A stretch of 64,000 nucleotides of DNA from Synechocystis sp. PCC 6714 (GCF_000478825.2 NZ_CP007542.1:744001-808000); one strand, 5' to 3'; numbered from the stretch's first letter, positions 17,852 to 28,533 are shown. Program-made: numbers and translations. Notes: generated from the letters alone by a model not told the origin.

Positions 17852-18679
17852 CTAAAGTAATTTTTCTAGACCGTAAACCAGACCTTTGAGTTCTACTACT
17901 TTTCGGATGCCCAGGAGTACCCCCGGCATATAGCAGCCCCGGTCGGTGGTGTCGTGGCGAATGGTGTAGAGTTGCCCCGGTGAACCGAATAATACTTCTT
18001 GATGGGCGATTAATCCCGGTAAACGAATGCTGTGGATGGGAATTTGCCCTGGCCCCAATCCCCCTTTGGCTCCAGCAATAGTTTCCTTTTCTTCCACGGC
18101 CGCTGGGTTAAAGGTTTTTCCCATTTCCGCTAACATCTGGGCGGTTTTAATGGCGGTGCCGCTGGGAGCATCGGCTTTCTGATTATGGTGTAATTCAATA
18201 ATTTCCACATGGTCAAAGTACTGGCAGGCCTGGACGGCGGCCTGTTGCATTAACAGCACTCCAATGGCAAAGTTGGGGGCAATCAGACACCCCGTACTAG
18301 CTTTTTCGGCAAAGTCTCCCAGGTCTTTGATTTGTTGCTCACTCAATCCGGTGGTACCCACCACGGGCCGCACCCCATAGGCGATCGCCGAACGGACATT
18401 GTCATAAACACCACTGGGATGGGTAAAATCCACCATTACCCCTTGAATTTTTTCTTGGGTGGCCAACACCAACACACTCTGGAGATCGGCAAGAACTGGC
18501 ACCTCCAAAGGGCCAATGCCCACCACTTCACCAATGTCTTGACCTTGAAGACTGGGATTATGATCCACTGCTCCCACTAACTGAAGATCTGGAGCCTGGG
18601 CTACGGCTTTAATTACTTCCCGGCCCATTTTTCCGGCCGCACCGTTTACTACTACAGGAATTAAATCATTGCTAGCCAT
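17852..18679 (-). CDS. dapB: 4-hydroxy-tetrahydrodipicolinate reductase
   Basis: A 275-residue DapB of the diaminopimelate/lysine pathway. It has the NAD(P) loop [13 protein letters not shown] near the N-terminus, and the substrate-binding [19 protein letters not shown] containing the catalytic His-His and the Lys-x4-GT element. The ATG at 18679 gives the length I recall for 6803 sll1058; an ATG seven codons upstream is less likely. It lies between trxC and adk on the same strand. Confidence 0.95.
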   Translation of the reverse strand: MASNDLIPVVVNGAAGKMGREVIKAVAQAPDLQLVGAVDHNPSLQGQDIGEVVGIGPLEVPVLADLQSVLVLATQEKIQGVMVDFTHPSGVYDNVRSAIAYGVRPVVGTTGLSEQQIKDLGDFAEKASTGCLIAPNFAIGVLLMQQAAVQACQYFDHVEIIELHHNQKADAPSGTAIKTAQMLAEMGKTFNPAAVEEKETIAGAKGGLGPGQIPIHSIRLPGLIAHQEVLFGSPGQLYTIRHDTTDRGCYMPGVLLGIRKVVELKGLVYGLEKLL

Positions 18680-18766
18680 AATTGCCCCAGCTTTACCCAA
18701 TTACTCAATTAATTAACCTTCTCTATTGTTGGGCAACGGTTAACCCAGGGCAAGCATCGGATGGTT

Positions 18767-19099
18767 TCAGGAAGAGAAAAGGGAAACCGCTATTTGCTCC
18801 CGGATGCGATGGAGATCTTCCCTAACCCGGAAATCCTCCAGTCGTTGGATTACCTGGCCACGGTTAAAGAGAATCAGAGTGGGAAGATTTTTCAAGCGGT
18901 AGGCGTTGGCTAAATGCAGATTGACATCGGCATTAACTTCCACACAAACGAGTTGTTCTCCCCATTCCCCGTGGAGGCGGTTGAGCAAAGGTTTAACAAA
19001 GTGACACAGCCCACACCAGGGAGCCCCAAAGTAAACCAAAATCGGCTTTGGGCATTGAAGAACGAGATTATCAAAGTTGTCTTCGTTAACGGCTAGCAT
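18767..19099 (-). CDS. trxC: Thioredoxin with atypical WCGLC active site (TrxC type)
   Basis: A 110-residue thioredoxin domain from the ATG at 19099; a longer frame to 19177 adds a non-conserved head. The redox site is WCGLC (28-32) rather than the usual WCGPC, and the cis-Pro segment is LKNLPTLILF. The LC variant is the hallmark of TrxC, a thioredoxin restricted to cyanobacteria (6803 sll1057). Replacing Pro by Leu normally makes the disulfide more reducing. It sits directly after purL on the same strand. Confidence 0.9.
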   Translation of the reverse strand: MLAVNEDNFDNLVLQCPKPILVYFGAPWCGLCHFVKPLLNRLHGEWGEQLVCVEVNADVNLHLANAYRLKNLPTLILFNRGQVIQRLEDFRVREDLHRIREQIAVSLFSS

Positions 19100-19192
19100 G
19101 GGCTTATTTCTAGCGGACTGATCCCTTATTCCCCATGCTACAACCATTTTTGCCCCCAAAGGGAGGAATGATCCCAACTGATCCCCCTTGGT

Positions 19193-21502
19193 TCAATGGC
19201 TCAGACGACGGGCGATCGCCGTTTGCCAGGTTTCTGCCATGGCGGCTAAATCAGAGTCAATTAAAACTGTATTATCGGAGGTTAAAACAGTTAGGTTAGT
19301 GCAAGAGGAACCCACAACGCCCAGCTTTTGCCAGTGATCATTTAAAACCCCTTGTAGATAGTTTTCCCACACTGATTGGTATTGGGCATCAATGGAAACA
19401 ATAATCCGACTGGCTGATTCCCCAAACAGTAATTGATCTAAGCGTTGCTCATTGGCATTAATCATCACTTCCGCCCCTAAATTGGCGCTGATACAAGACT
19501 CGGCCAAGGCCACCGCCAATCCCCCTTCGGCACAATCGTGGGCCGAATTTAACCAACCTTGGCCAATGCCATGGCGACAGGCTTTTTGCACTGCTTTTTC
19601 CAGATCAAAATCCAAGCTAGGGGGTTGGCCCGCCACTGTTTGATGGATAACGGCTAAATATTCTGAACCTCCCAAAACATTCTGGGCATTGCTACCTAAT
19701 AAGTAAATTAAATCCCCTGTTACTTGCCAACCTTGACCAACGGTTTTAGTTAAATCAGGAATTAACCCCACCATGCCGATTACCGGGGTGGGATAAATAG
19801 GCTGGGGTTTCCCCTCCCCATCCAAGGTCTCGTTGTAAAGACTGACATTACCACCCGTAACAGGTGTACTTAAGTTTTCACAGGCTTCGGCAATGCCTTG
19901 GCAGGCGGTGGCCAATTGCCAATAACCGACGGGATTTTCTGGGCTGCCAAAGTTTAAATTGTCGGTCACGGCTAGGGGTTCTGCCCCCACACAACTAAGG
20001 TTACGGGCCGCCTCTGCTACGGCCAGCTTTGCTCCTGCATAGGGATGAAGATAAACGTAGCGGGGGTTACAGTCGGTGGTGGCGGCCACGCCAATGGTAC
20101 AGTCCGCCGGATTTGCATTGATGGGGCGAACACGGATAACAGCGGCATCGGCTCCCCCAGGCAAAAGAACCGTATTATTCTGGACTTGATGGTCGTATTG
20201 GCGATAAACCCATTGTTTGGAGGCAATATTAGGGGTATCCAAGAGTTGTTTTAAAACATCGTTCCAACTCAGTAATTGACCATTAATTTCAATGCCCTGT
20301 TGCTGTGCCATGGGTAATTGATCCGCTTGCCATTGCCATGCCTGTTGGGCGTAATCCGGAGCATTTTCCGGTAACTGTCGATGGTAAACAGGGGTATTAT
20401 CAGCCAGGGCCGTAGCGGGAATTTCCGCCGCAATTTCTCCCTGGAAAAAGATCCGCACAATGGGGTCCGCAATTACTTGCCCCGCCACCACCGCTTGCAA
20501 GCCCCAACGATGGAAGATGTCGATTAATTCCTGTTCCCGTCCCGGTTGGGCCACAAATAACATCCGTTCCTGGGACTCAGACAGTAAATATTCGTAGGGC
20601 ACCATCCCCGTTTCCCGCACCGGAATTTTATCTAAATCCAATTCGATGCCTACCCCACCCTTGGCTGCCATTTCCGAAGTGGAACAGGTAATTCCCGCCG
20701 CTCCCATGTCCTGGGCCGCCACCACTGCACCACTTTTAAAGGCTTCTAAACAGGCCTCTATTAAAGATTTCTCCAAAAATGGATCCCCCACCTGCACCGC
20801 TGGGCGATCGTCCATGGATTGATCCGTTAGCTCGGCACTGGCAAAACTGGCTCCCCCCATGCCATCCCGCCCTGTGGTGGAACCGACATATAAAACTGGA
20901 TTGCCTATCCCAGAAGCCCCGGCTTTAACAATTTCTTCCGTTTCCATTAGACCCAAAGCCATGGCATTGACTAGGGGATTACCGGAGTAGGCAGGGTCAA
21001 AGTAAATTTCTCCCCCCACGGTGGGTACTCCAACTGCATTTCCGTAATGACTAATGCCATCCACAACCCCCATGAAAATGCGTCGATTCCTGGCATCGTC
21101 CAAATTGCCAAACCGCAAAGAGTTCAAAATGGCGATCGGCCGGGCTCCCATGGTGAAAATATCCCGCAGAATGCCCCCCACTCCGGTGGCCGCTCCTTGG
21201 AATGGCTCCACTGCGGAAGGATGGTTATGGGACTCGATCTTGAACGCCAGCCTCAGGCCATCCCCCAAATCCACTACCCCAGCATTTTCTCCGGGGCCGA
21301 CCAAAATTCTTTCTCCAGTGGTGGGAAATTTGCCGAGCAAAGGCCGGGAGTTTTTGTAACAGCAATGTTCTGACCACATCACCCCAAACATCCCCAACTC
21401 GGCTTTATTGGGATGGCGGCCGAGCCGTTGCACAATATCTTCGTATTCTTCGGGCTTAATACCTTCAGCGGCAATTTCAGCGGGGGTAAAAGGGGCAGTC
21501 AT
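19193..21502 (-). CDS. purL: Phosphoribosylformylglycinamidine synthase subunit PurL
   Basis: A 769-residue small-type PurL, which needs separate PurS and PurQ, and converts FGAR to FGAM in purine synthesis. It has [15 protein letters not shown] near the N-terminus, two AIRS-like halves with [20 protein letters not shown] and later [12 protein letters not shown], and [10 protein letters not shown] start at ATG 21502 ([14 protein letters not shown]); the frame extends to a GTG at 21529. It leads a minus-strand run purL-trxC-dapB-adk. Confidence 0.96.
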   Translation of the reverse strand: MTAPFTPAEIAAEGIKPEEYEDIVQRLGRHPNKAELGMFGVMWSEHCCYKNSRPLLGKFPTTGERILVGPGENAGVVDLGDGLRLAFKIESHNHPSAVEPFQGAATGVGGILRDIFTMGARPIAILNSLRFGNLDDARNRRIFMGVVDGISHYGNAVGVPTVGGEIYFDPAYSGNPLVNAMALGLMETEEIVKAGASGIGNPVLYVGSTTGRDGMGGASFASAELTDQSMDDRPAVQVGDPFLEKSLIEACLEAFKSGAVVAAQDMGAAGITCSTSEMAAKGGVGIELDLDKIPVRETGMVPYEYLLSESQERMLFVAQPGREQELIDIFHRWGLQAVVAGQVIADPIVRIFFQGEIAAEIPATALADNTPVYHRQLPENAPDYAQQAWQWQADQLPMAQQQGIEINGQLLSWNDVLKQLLDTPNIASKQWVYRQYDHQVQNNTVLLPGGADAAVIRVRPINANPADCTIGVAATTDCNPRYVYLHPYAGAKLAVAEAARNLSCVGAEPLAVTDNLNFGSPENPVGYWQLATACQGIAEACENLSTPVTGGNVSLYNETLDGEGKPQPIYPTPVIGMVGLIPDLTKTVGQGWQVTGDLIYLLGSNAQNVLGGSEYLAVIHQTVAGQPPSLDFDLEKAVQKACRHGIGQGWLNSAHDCAEGGLAVALAESCISANLGAEVMINANEQRLDQLLFGESASRIIVSIDAQYQSVWENYLQGVLNDHWQKLGVVGSSCTNLTVLTSDNTVLIDSDLAAMAETWQTAIARRLSH

Positions 21503-21666
21503 AAAAATAGGAACGAAGGGGTTGGGCACTCCAGGCTCATTTTATCTGACATTGCCGAAAAACAACCCGGCTAGATGGTTCGAGGTAGAATGTGCCTAGT
21601 GTCCAAAGGGTTTGAAATCCGAGCCCCAACCCGGACTACCCTTTTAAAAACTGACTTTGATGATCC

Positions 21667-22413
21667 ATGGCCGATTCCGAGCTACAGCCCCGTCAGCATC
21701 CCATTTCTCCCCCCAGTCACCCCAAACAATTCCGGGCGATCGGGGTGGTATATGGGCGCTACTATGCCAGCGAGGAATCTACCCAAAGGGGAGTATTGGT
21801 GACAGAAACCGGCGACATTGTTGAGGCGGTACTATTAGGAAAAACTTTTAGCTTGTTTAAACGCCACGCCAATCTAGAAGATCCTCATTTTTGGGTGGTG
21901 TACCCCCGACTACGGGACAAGGATGATCATCTTCATTTTCAATTGGCAGGACTATGGGAGCCGGAAAATCTTGGCCCCGGTTTGACCTCCGCTTCCAGTC
22001 CCAGCCCTTTAGCTAGTCCCGAAAAAGAGCGTCCTTACTTTTCCATCCGGGGAGAAGTGGTGTTTGTTTCCCAGGCAAGGGAAAATATTGTTGTTAAAGT
22101 CCGTCAATCTCCTAAACCTCCTAGCAAACGTCCCCTATTTTTTAAGGTAAAAATTAGTGGAGTTTTAAAGGATGCGGAAGGAGAGATTTGCCGCCGCCCC
22201 CTCAGGCGCTTTTGGGACATTGAAGCTACATTACAGAACAACGAATTGGTGTTGGAAAATGCCACCGATCTTGGCCCTCTGCAACGACGCTCTAGCCCTG
22301 CCAAGCCCACAGCAAAAACCCTACCTAAGACTAAAACCAACGGGTCAAAGCCGGTTAAAAAATCCGCCATCAGCTCCCCAAAGTCGGCCCCGGTTAAACG
22401 TCGCTTATTTTAG
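21667..22413 (+). CDS. Conserved cyanobacterial hypothetical
   Basis: A 248-residue protein. The first 180 residues form a compact beta-rich domain (FRAIGVVYGRYYASEESTQR, then GVLVTETGDIVEAVLLGKTF, then HFWVVYPRLRDKDDHLHFQL). The last 60 are a disordered Lys/Ser/Pro-rich basic tail ending VKRRLF, typical of nucleic-acid- or membrane-binding tails. No catalytic motif is evident. In 6803 the gene before gmk (slr1122) has this position. It is divergent from purL and convergent with the NUDIX gene (six bases apart). Confidence 0.75.
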   Translation: MADSELQPRQHPISPPSHPKQFRAIGVVYGRYYASEESTQRGVLVTETGDIVEAVLLGKTFSLFKRHANLEDPHFWVVYPRLRDKDDHLHFQLAGLWEPENLGPGLTSASSPSPLASPEKERPYFSIRGEVVFVSQARENIVVKVRQSPKPPSKRPLFFKVKISGVLKDAEGEICRRPLRRFWDIEATLQNNELVLENATDLGPLQRRSSPAKPTAKTLPKTKTNGSKPVKKSAISSPKSAPVKRRLF

Positions 22414-22418
22414 TTTTG

Positions 22419-22982
22419 TCAAAGTAAATGGCGCATCCAAAAGTAACTGGCAATGGATTTAGCGTCGATCATTTCTCCTTCGGCGATCGCCATTTCGAAT
22501 TGGTCAAATTCCATTAACACCACTTCAATGTCTTCGTCTTCATCCTGAGCGGGGGGATTGGGTAATTTTTCGAGATCCGTGGCGAGATAGGCGTAAATAA
22601 TTTCATCGGAATAGCCCGGAGCCAGGGGAAACTGGCCAATGGTTTGCCATGTGTGGCCACGATAACCCGCTTCTTCTTCCAATTCCCGTTTAACGGTTTC
22701 TGCTGGATTTTCTCCCACTTCCACAGTGCCAGCCGGAAATTCCAACAACCGCCCCGCTAGGGCAAAACGATACTGGCGCACCAATACCAATTGTCCTTCC
22801 TGAGTAATGGGGACCACTAGGGCTCCCCCTGGGTGTTGAATTAATTCCCAGTCCCCCACCACCCCATTGGGCAATTGCCTGCGACTAACTTCAAAGTTGA
22901 ATTTGCGCCCCCGATAAAAAAGTTTTTGCTGGAGTACCGGGGCAATTTCCAAGGAACGGGCAGATTTTTCTGGGGCAATCAT
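22419..22982 (-). CDS. NUDIX hydrolase, ADP-ribose pyrophosphatase type
   Basis: A 187-residue protein from the ATG at 22982 (an upstream ATG adds 13 residues). The Nudix box G-x5-E-x7-REUxEExGU is complete in GTVEVGENPAETVKRELEEE plus AGY (about 85-107), and the strand before it (RLLEFPAG) is typical of ADP-ribose or NDP-sugar hydrolases. It should cleave ADP-ribose to AMP and ribose-5-phosphate. It is downstream of the RND adaptor gene on the same strand, 61 bases away. Confidence 0.88.
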   Translation of the reverse strand: MIAPEKSARSLEIAPVLQQKLFYRGRKFNFEVSRRQLPNGVVGDWELIQHPGGALVVPITQEGQLVLVRQYRFALAGRLLEFPAGTVEVGENPAETVKRELEEEAGYRGHTWQTIGQFPLAPGYSDEIIYAYLATDLEKLPNPPAQDEDEDIEVVLMEFDQFEMAIAEGEMIDAKSIASYFWMRHLL

Positions 22983-23043
22983 TATCGGTTGGTTAGACAA
23001 ACAATAGTTCTGAATCGACAATTGGCTATCAACTTAGTCTTGA

Positions 23044-24588
23044 TCAGCTTTCCTCCGGTACCGGTTGGATGGGGGCTCCGTCCTGCACCCTCAATAGACC
23101 GGCGATGATAACCCGATCGCCCGGTTCTAACCCCGTCAACACTTGATAGTTACTACCCTGGATACTGCCCAGGCTAACGGCTTTTTGTTGGGCAATTAGC
23201 GATGGGTCCCCCGTTTGCTCATTTTCCTTTTCCTGAACAACATAGACAAAGGATTCCCCCCCAATGCGGGTGACGGCAACGGTGGGCACCACTAGTCCTG
23301 TGCTTTCATCCCAAATGATACGGGCTTGCACCAATTGACGATTGAGCAATGCTTGGTCTTGGTTGTTAAAGGTGGCCCGGGCCAAAACGCTCTGACCATC
23401 GTTGTCTACGTCGGGGGAAATGAAGCTGATTTGTCCCCTGGCGATCGCCTTTTCCTGGCCATCAAGAATTTCCACCGTCAAACCGGATTGTAATCGAGAT
23501 GCTTGGGCCAGGGGCACGGCCAAATTTAGATCTAACTGTTGATTTTCGGTCAAATTGGTCAAATCATCGTTGGCCTGAACGTAATCCCCCAATTTCACGG
23601 GAATATACCCCACTACTCCGGCAAAGGGAGCGGTAATTTCCGACTTATCTAGGCGGGCCTGGAGGGTTTTGACGCTGGCCAGGGCCTGCCCTACCCGAGC
23701 CCGAGCTTGGGCAATGCTTTCCGGCCGCTCCCCGGCTTGTAAACGATTTAAATTTTGCCGTTGGGCATCCACTTCCGCCGTTAACCTTTCCACATCGGAG
23801 CTACGGGCCTGCTTGAGCTGTTGTAACCTCCGTTGGGCCGCTTCCACATCGGCGATCGCCTGCCGTTCTTCCTTTAACTGTTGATCATAGGCATCGAGGG
23901 AAATCACCCCTTGATCCCGCAGATTACGAAACCGGCGCACCCGTTCACTGGCCAACTCCGCCGCTGCTTTAGTAGAATCCAATTGGGCTTGGGCCTGGGC
24001 AATTTCCTCAGGACTTGCTCCCCCTTTAGCATTGGCCAAACGGGTTTGGGCCTGGCGTAATTGGGCTTCCGCCGCCGCAATATCTTCCCGACGACTGCCT
24101 GCTTCCAACTCCGCCAATTGGGCCCTTTCCGCCGCTAGATTAGCCTGGGCTTCTAGTAACTGGGTTTGTAGAATATCGTTGTCAATGCGGAATAAAACCT
24201 GTCCCTTCTGTACCCGTTGGCCTTCCCTGACCAAAATTTCTTGAACTCGCCCATCAATTTCCGAATCAATTTCTGTGCCTTTGGGGGCTTCCAAAGTTCC
24301 CATTAGGGTGGTGAAATCTCTCACATTAGTGGGTTCTAGCACTTCCCATTTCACCGGGGCTGGGGGCATTTGTCCCATCATTGCTCCGGCTGGCGGCCCG
24401 GCTGGACGGGATTGGAACCACCAATAACCTCCGCCCCCTAGCAACAGTAATCCCCCCACCGCAACCCATAGCCATTTTTTTGCCCTGGAAGCTTGGGGAA
24501 TGGGCTGAAAGGAAAGACTCTGTTTGCCAGTATTTTGCTCCTTTTCTGGCTCAGCGAACGTTTCAGGAAGTAAGGGGGGCTTAGTCAT
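23044..24588 (-). CDS. RND/HlyD-family periplasmic adaptor (membrane fusion protein)
   Basis: A 514-residue adaptor. A membrane anchor lies at about 38-58 (WLWVAVGGLLLLGGGGYWWF). A lipoyl-like half motif follows (SEIDGRVQEILVREGQRVQK). A long alpha-hairpin covers about 155-310, with Ala/Gln/Arg heptads (AEAQLRQAQTRLANAKGG). Then come the second lipoyl half (APFAGVVGYIPVKLGDYVQA), the beta barrel and the membrane-proximal domain. It should couple an inner-membrane RND or ABC pump to an outer-membrane channel, but no pump gene adjoins it here. Matches 6803 sll1053 in position. Confidence 0.9.
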   Translation of the reverse strand: MTKPPLLPETFAEPEKEQNTGKQSLSFQPIPQASRAKKWLWVAVGGLLLLGGGGYWWFQSRPAGPPAGAMMGQMPPAPVKWEVLEPTNVRDFTTLMGTLEAPKGTEIDSEIDGRVQEILVREGQRVQKGQVLFRIDNDILQTQLLEAQANLAAERAQLAELEAGSRREDIAAAEAQLRQAQTRLANAKGGASPEEIAQAQAQLDSTKAAAELASERVRRFRNLRDQGVISLDAYDQQLKEERQAIADVEAAQRRLQQLKQARSSDVERLTAEVDAQRQNLNRLQAGERPESIAQARARVGQALASVKTLQARLDKSEITAPFAGVVGYIPVKLGDYVQANDDLTNLTENQQLDLNLAVPLAQASRLQSGLTVEILDGQEKAIARGQISFISPDVDNDGQSVLARATFNNQDQALLNRQLVQARIIWDESTGLVVPTVAVTRIGGESFVYVVQEKENEQTGDPSLIAQQKAVSLGSIQGSNYQVLTGLEPGDRVIIAGLLRVQDGAPIQPVPEES

Positions 24589-24877
24589 GGGGAAGAGGGG
24601 ACTAAATGGGCTAATCTTTAAAAAAAGTTTACATGGAGACCAAGCCCTAGGGTAGCCGATTTTTCCCTTGGTACGCTTCGTTCCTAGGGAGTATTTGGAG
24701 ATTTTGGGGTTTATTTATACCCAAAAGCTGGGGAAAACGGTCTGACTGGGAACTATTGCCATTCTGTGGTTGCCCGGCCCAGAATCTTTGCACTGACAAT
24801 CTCTATCCCTACATCCAAAAGGCGATCGCCTAGTTTTTCAGATTATCCACCCTAAGTTTTAACCAGTTTTTCGTGCA

Positions 24878-25465
24878 ATGACCGCAGATAGAACCCAAGC
24901 AAAAGGACAATTGATTGTGCTGACCGGCCCCAGTGGGGTTGGCAAAGGTACCTTAGTGCAAATGCTGTTGGAACACCAGCCCCGTTGGTTTTTATCCATT
25001 TCCGCCACCACCCGATCGCCGAGGGCGGGGGAAGAAGACGGTAAATCCTACTATTTCTTGGGTAAGGAAGAGTTTCAAACTTGGATTGCCGAAGAAAAAT
25101 TACTGGAATGGGCTGAGTATGCGGGCAACTATTACGGCACTCCCCGACAACCAGTGGAAGAACAGATCGCCCAGGGCAAAACCGTGTTGCTGGAAATTGA
25201 AGTGCTGGGGGCCCGGCAAATTAAGCAGACTTTTCCCTCCGCCCGGCGGATTTTTATTTTGCCCCCCTCTGTGGAGGTGTTGGAGGCAAGGTTAAGGGGC
25301 CGTGGTTCCGACAGTGAAACGGCGATCGCCAAACGTTTGGCCCAGGCCCACCAGGAATTGCAAGCAGCGGGGGAATTTGACTACCAACTGGTGAACGATG
25401 ACCTAGACCAGGCATTGCATCGCTTAATGGAGCTAATTGATGGGGGAAACCAGCCCCAGGATTAA
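24878..25465 (+). CDS. gmk: Guanylate kinase
   Basis: A 195-residue guanylate kinase that phosphorylates GMP to GDP. The P-loop is GPSGVGKGT (about 16-24). The GMP-binding signature is ISATTRSPRAGEEDGKSYYF, and LEWAEYAGNYYGTP is also conserved. Length is typical. It starts a plus-strand group with the phosphatase and glycosyltransferase genes. The 289 bases upstream hold the promoter region, shared divergently with the adaptor gene, but I could not fix promoter boxes. Confidence 0.96.
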   Translation: MTADRTQAKGQLIVLTGPSGVGKGTLVQMLLEHQPRWFLSISATTRSPRAGEEDGKSYYFLGKEEFQTWIAEEKLLEWAEYAGNYYGTPRQPVEEQIAQGKTVLLEIEVLGARQIKQTFPSARRIFILPPSVEVLEARLRGRGSDSETAIAKRLAQAHQELQAAGEFDYQLVNDDLDQALHRLMELIDGGNQPQD

Positions 25466-25531
25466 AATAAGGCCACTGCCGCCCCAACCCTGTAAAATTG
25501 GTCTGATTTTATTGTTCAGGAGGCAGAGGGA

Positions 25532-26863
25532 TTGGCTACTCGCGTCATCATTGTTCGCCACGGGCAGAGCACCTATAACGCAGAAAAACGCATTCAGGGT
25601 CGCAGTGATCTATCGGTGCTCACTGACAAAGGCAAGGCCGATGCCCAAAAGGTGGGGCAAACCCTTAGCTCCCTGGCGATCAATAAAATCTATTGCAGTC
25701 CCCTGCGCCGGGCCAAGGAAACAGCCCAAATTATCCAGGCCAGTTTTGCCCAACCACCGGAGTTGATTCCCAGCGAAAATTTGTTGGAGGTCAATCTACC
25801 CCTGTGGGAAAAAATGACCAAAGACGATGTGGCCCGCCAATATCCCGAAGAATACCGCCTTTGGCACGAAGCTCCGGATCAATTGGCCATGACAGTGGAT
25901 GGGGTGGAGCATTACCCTGTTGCTTCCCTTTACGCCCAGGCCCAAAGGTTTTGGCAAGATGCCTTGGCCGGAGCAGAAGGACAAACCCTACTGATTGTGG
26001 CCCACAATGGCATTAACCGTTGCTTGTTAATGAGTGCCATTGGCATGCCAGCTTCCCATTACCAAGGCCTGCAACAGTCCAACTGCAACATCAACGTGTT
26101 GAACTTTAGCGGCGGCTGGGGCGATCCGGTACAACTGGAATCCTTGAATCAAACGGCCCACATGGGACTACCTCTGCCCCCTCCGCGCAAACATGATAAT
26201 CGCCTCCGTTTGCTCCTCATTCGCCATGGGGAAACCCAGTGGAACCGCGAAGGACGTTTCCAGGGCATTCGCGATATTCCCTTGAACGAAAACGGTAAAA
26301 ACCAAGCTCAAAAGGCGGCGGAATTTCTTAAGGATGTCCCTATCAATCTAGGCATCAGTAGTCCCATGGCCCGGCCTAAGGAAACGGCGGAAATCATTCT
26401 GCAATATCACCCCGATGTGGAGTTGGATTTACAACCGGAATTAACGGAAATTTGCCATGGCTTGTGGGAAGGCAAGCTAGAAACGGAAATTGAAGCGGAA
26501 TACCCCGGATTATTACAACAGTGGAAAGATGCCCCCGCTACGGTGCAAATGCCGGAAGGGGAAAATCTGCAACAGGTCTGGGACCGGGCAATCGCCTGTT
26601 GGCAGGATCGGGTCAAATTCTATAGCCAAGGAGATGGCTCCACGGTGGGGATTGTGGTAGCCCACGATGCCATCAACAAAGTTATTTTGGCTTATTTATT
26701 GGGGTTATCCCCAGCCCATTTTTGGCAGATTAAACAGGGTAATGGTGGGGTGAGTGTGATTGACTATCCCCAGGGTCTGGATAAACCCCCGGTGATTCAG
26801 GCTATTAACCTAATGGGCCATTTGGGCACAGTGTTGGATAAAACCGCTGCCGGGGCTCTCTAG
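25532..26863 (+). CDS. Two-domain histidine phosphatase; probable phosphoserine phosphatase
   Basis: A 443-residue tandem of two phosphoglycerate-mutase-like domains. Domain 1 has RHGQSTYN (9-16) and AHNGIN (about 158). Domain 2 has RHGETQWN (231-238), LCHGLWEG-like CHGLWEGK, and AHDAIN. The 6803 orthologue Slr1124 was identified biochemically as the metal-independent phosphoserine phosphatase of the light-independent serine pathway, although it is often annotated as phosphoglycerate mutase. Start is TTG at 25532, preceded by AGGAGG about nine bases upstream. Domain 1 has LPLWEKMT in place of the usual xGxWEG, so domain 2 may be the more typical site. Confidence 0.88.
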   Translation: MATRVIIVRHGQSTYNAEKRIQGRSDLSVLTDKGKADAQKVGQTLSSLAINKIYCSPLRRAKETAQIIQASFAQPPELIPSENLLEVNLPLWEKMTKDDVARQYPEEYRLWHEAPDQLAMTVDGVEHYPVASLYAQAQRFWQDALAGAEGQTLLIVAHNGINRCLLMSAIGMPASHYQGLQQSNCNINVLNFSGGWGDPVQLESLNQTAHMGLPLPPPRKHDNRLRLLLIRHGETQWNREGRFQGIRDIPLNENGKNQAQKAAEFLKDVPINLGISSPMARPKETAEIILQYHPDVELDLQPELTEICHGLWEGKLETEIEAEYPGLLQQWKDAPATVQMPEGENLQQVWDRAIACWQDRVKFYSQGDGSTVGIVVAHDAINKVILAYLLGLSPAHFWQIKQGNGGVSVIDYPQGLDKPPVIQAINLMGHLGTVLDKTAAGAL

Positions 26864-26923
26864 GCCTGGTAAATTGGCAACTAGCGCTCCCATTAGTTCT
26901 AGTTCCGTAACTGCCTTTTTGCC

Positions 26924-28189
26924 ATGACTCACTTTGGTTTACTCTGTCCAGCCACCACGGGACATCTCAACACCATGTTGCCCCTGGGTAGGGAACTGCA
27001 ACAACGGGGTCATACCGTAACTCTGTTTGGGGTGCTGGATGCCCAGGCTAAAACCCTGGCCGCCAGTCTGAATTTTCAGGCGATCGCCGAGGTGGAATTT
27101 CCCTTGGGGGCCCAGGCAGAATTTATAGCCCAGTTGGGAAAACTCAGTGGGCTTAAGGCGTTGCAATACACTGTGGCCACGATTACAAAAAAAGCGGAAT
27201 CCTTCTTGGCGGAAGCCCCGGGGGTGATGACCCGGGCCGGTGTAGAAGTTTTATTGGTCGATCAAGTTTCCCAAGAAGGGAGCACCATTGCCGATCGCCT
27301 GGGCATTCCCTTTATAAGTATATGTAGTGCTGTAGTTCTTAATCGTGAGCCCACCATACCGCCCTATTCCACCCCTTGGCAATATGATCCCCGTTGGTCG
27401 GGGCAACTGCGGAATCGCCTTGGCTATGCAGTCTTAAATTGGGTCACCAAACCGATTACAGAATTGATCAATGATTATCGTCGTCGCTGGAATTTACCCC
27501 CCCAATTTAGCCCCAATGACCGCTACTCCCAATTGGCGCAAATTAGTCAGCAACCGGCGGCCCTGGAATTTCCACGACAATGTTTACCGTCATGCTTTCA
27601 CTTCACTGGCCCTTTTCACAGTACAGTCGGCCGGGATGTTTCTGATTTTCCTTGGGAGAAATTGACCAATCAACCTCTCATCTACGCCTCCCTTGGTACC
27701 ATTCAAAATCAGTTAGTGGGCACGTTTGAAACCATTGCCAAAGCCTGTCTAGGTTTAGATGTTCAATTAGTCATTTCCTTGGGGGGAGCCAAGCTGGAAT
27801 CTTTTCCTGTACTACCGGGCAATCCCCTCGTTGTCCATTACGCTCCCCAACTGGAACTGCTACAAAGAACCGCCCTCACCATTACCCATGCCGGTCTCAA
27901 TACCACATTAGAATGTCTCAATAATGCAGTGCCAATGGTGGCCATTCCCATTGCCAATGATCAGCCAGGGGTGGCGGCCAGAATTACTTGGGCCGGAGTG
28001 GGGGAATTTATCCCATTAAGTAAACTCAATGAGACAAATCTACGGTCGATCCTCAACAAGGTTCTAACGGAGGATTCCTATAAAAAGAATGCTCTCCGGC
28101 TTCAGCAAGCAATTAGGACTTCTGGGGGAGTTGCTAAGGCAGCGGATATTATTGAACGGGGGACAATGGGGGCAGGAAGTCGATCTTAG
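26924..28189 (+). CDS. UGT/MGT-family glycosyltransferase (zeaxanthin glucosyltransferase-like)
   Basis: A 421-residue GT-B enzyme. The N-terminus has the membrane-glycosyltransferase pattern TTGHLNTMLPLGRELQQRGH. The C-terminal nucleotide-sugar motif contains THAGLNTTLECLNNAVPMVA followed by IPIANDQPGVAARI, with the conserved His and the DQ pair. It is most like CrtX-type zeaxanthin or other lipophilic-acceptor glucosyltransferases and corresponds to 6803 slr1125. The acceptor is unproven. It is the third gene of the gmk group. Confidence 0.85.
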   Translation: MTHFGLLCPATTGHLNTMLPLGRELQQRGHTVTLFGVLDAQAKTLAASLNFQAIAEVEFPLGAQAEFIAQLGKLSGLKALQYTVATITKKAESFLAEAPGVMTRAGVEVLLVDQVSQEGSTIADRLGIPFISICSAVVLNREPTIPPYSTPWQYDPRWSGQLRNRLGYAVLNWVTKPITELINDYRRRWNLPPQFSPNDRYSQLAQISQQPAALEFPRQCLPSCFHFTGPFHSTVGRDVSDFPWEKLTNQPLIYASLGTIQNQLVGTFETIAKACLGLDVQLVISLGGAKLESFPVLPGNPLVVHYAPQLELLQRTALTITHAGLNTTLECLNNAVPMVAIPIANDQPGVAARITWAGVGEFIPLSKLNETNLRSILNKVLTEDSYKKNALRLQQAIRTSGGVAKAADIIERGTMGAGSRS

Positions 28190-28269
28190 GTTAGTAAACT
28201 TTGAGCTTTGCCAAGATGGAAAATCACGATAACCTTAAGGAACTATTCTGGCGATCGCCCTGAGATTTT

Positions 28270-28533
28270 ATGGTTTTCCCTTCCCCTAATGGTGGTGGCT
28301 CCGACCACGGTAAATCTAATTTTGACGAATACGATGACATCACAGGAGCTCGTCGGGAAGAGGCTCTGAAAAAAGCCCGCAACTGGTTTGTCATTTTGGT
28401 GGTGGGAGGACTGGTGCTGGGGATAGTGGTGGCTTTTGGCGTGGTGCAGGTTCTTAATAGCTTGGGATTAACGCAAAAACCCGATGCCCCCCTCCGTATT
28501 GAGATGGAGCGGGAAAGTCCACCGCAGCAATAG
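28270..28533 (+). CDS. Small single-pass membrane protein, unknown
   Basis: An 87-residue protein: acidic/Gly-rich head, a helix EEALKKARNW, one membrane span (FVILVVGGLVLGIVVAFGVV, about 45-64) and a short polar tail. It looks like a cyanobacterial conserved small protein, but I do not recognise it. It lies between the glycosyltransferase and the convergent rfbB. Confidence 0.65.
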   Translation: MVFPSPNGGGSDHGKSNFDEYDDITGARREEALKKARNWFVILVVGGLVLGIVVAFGVVQVLNSLGLTQKPDAPLRIEMERESPPQQ

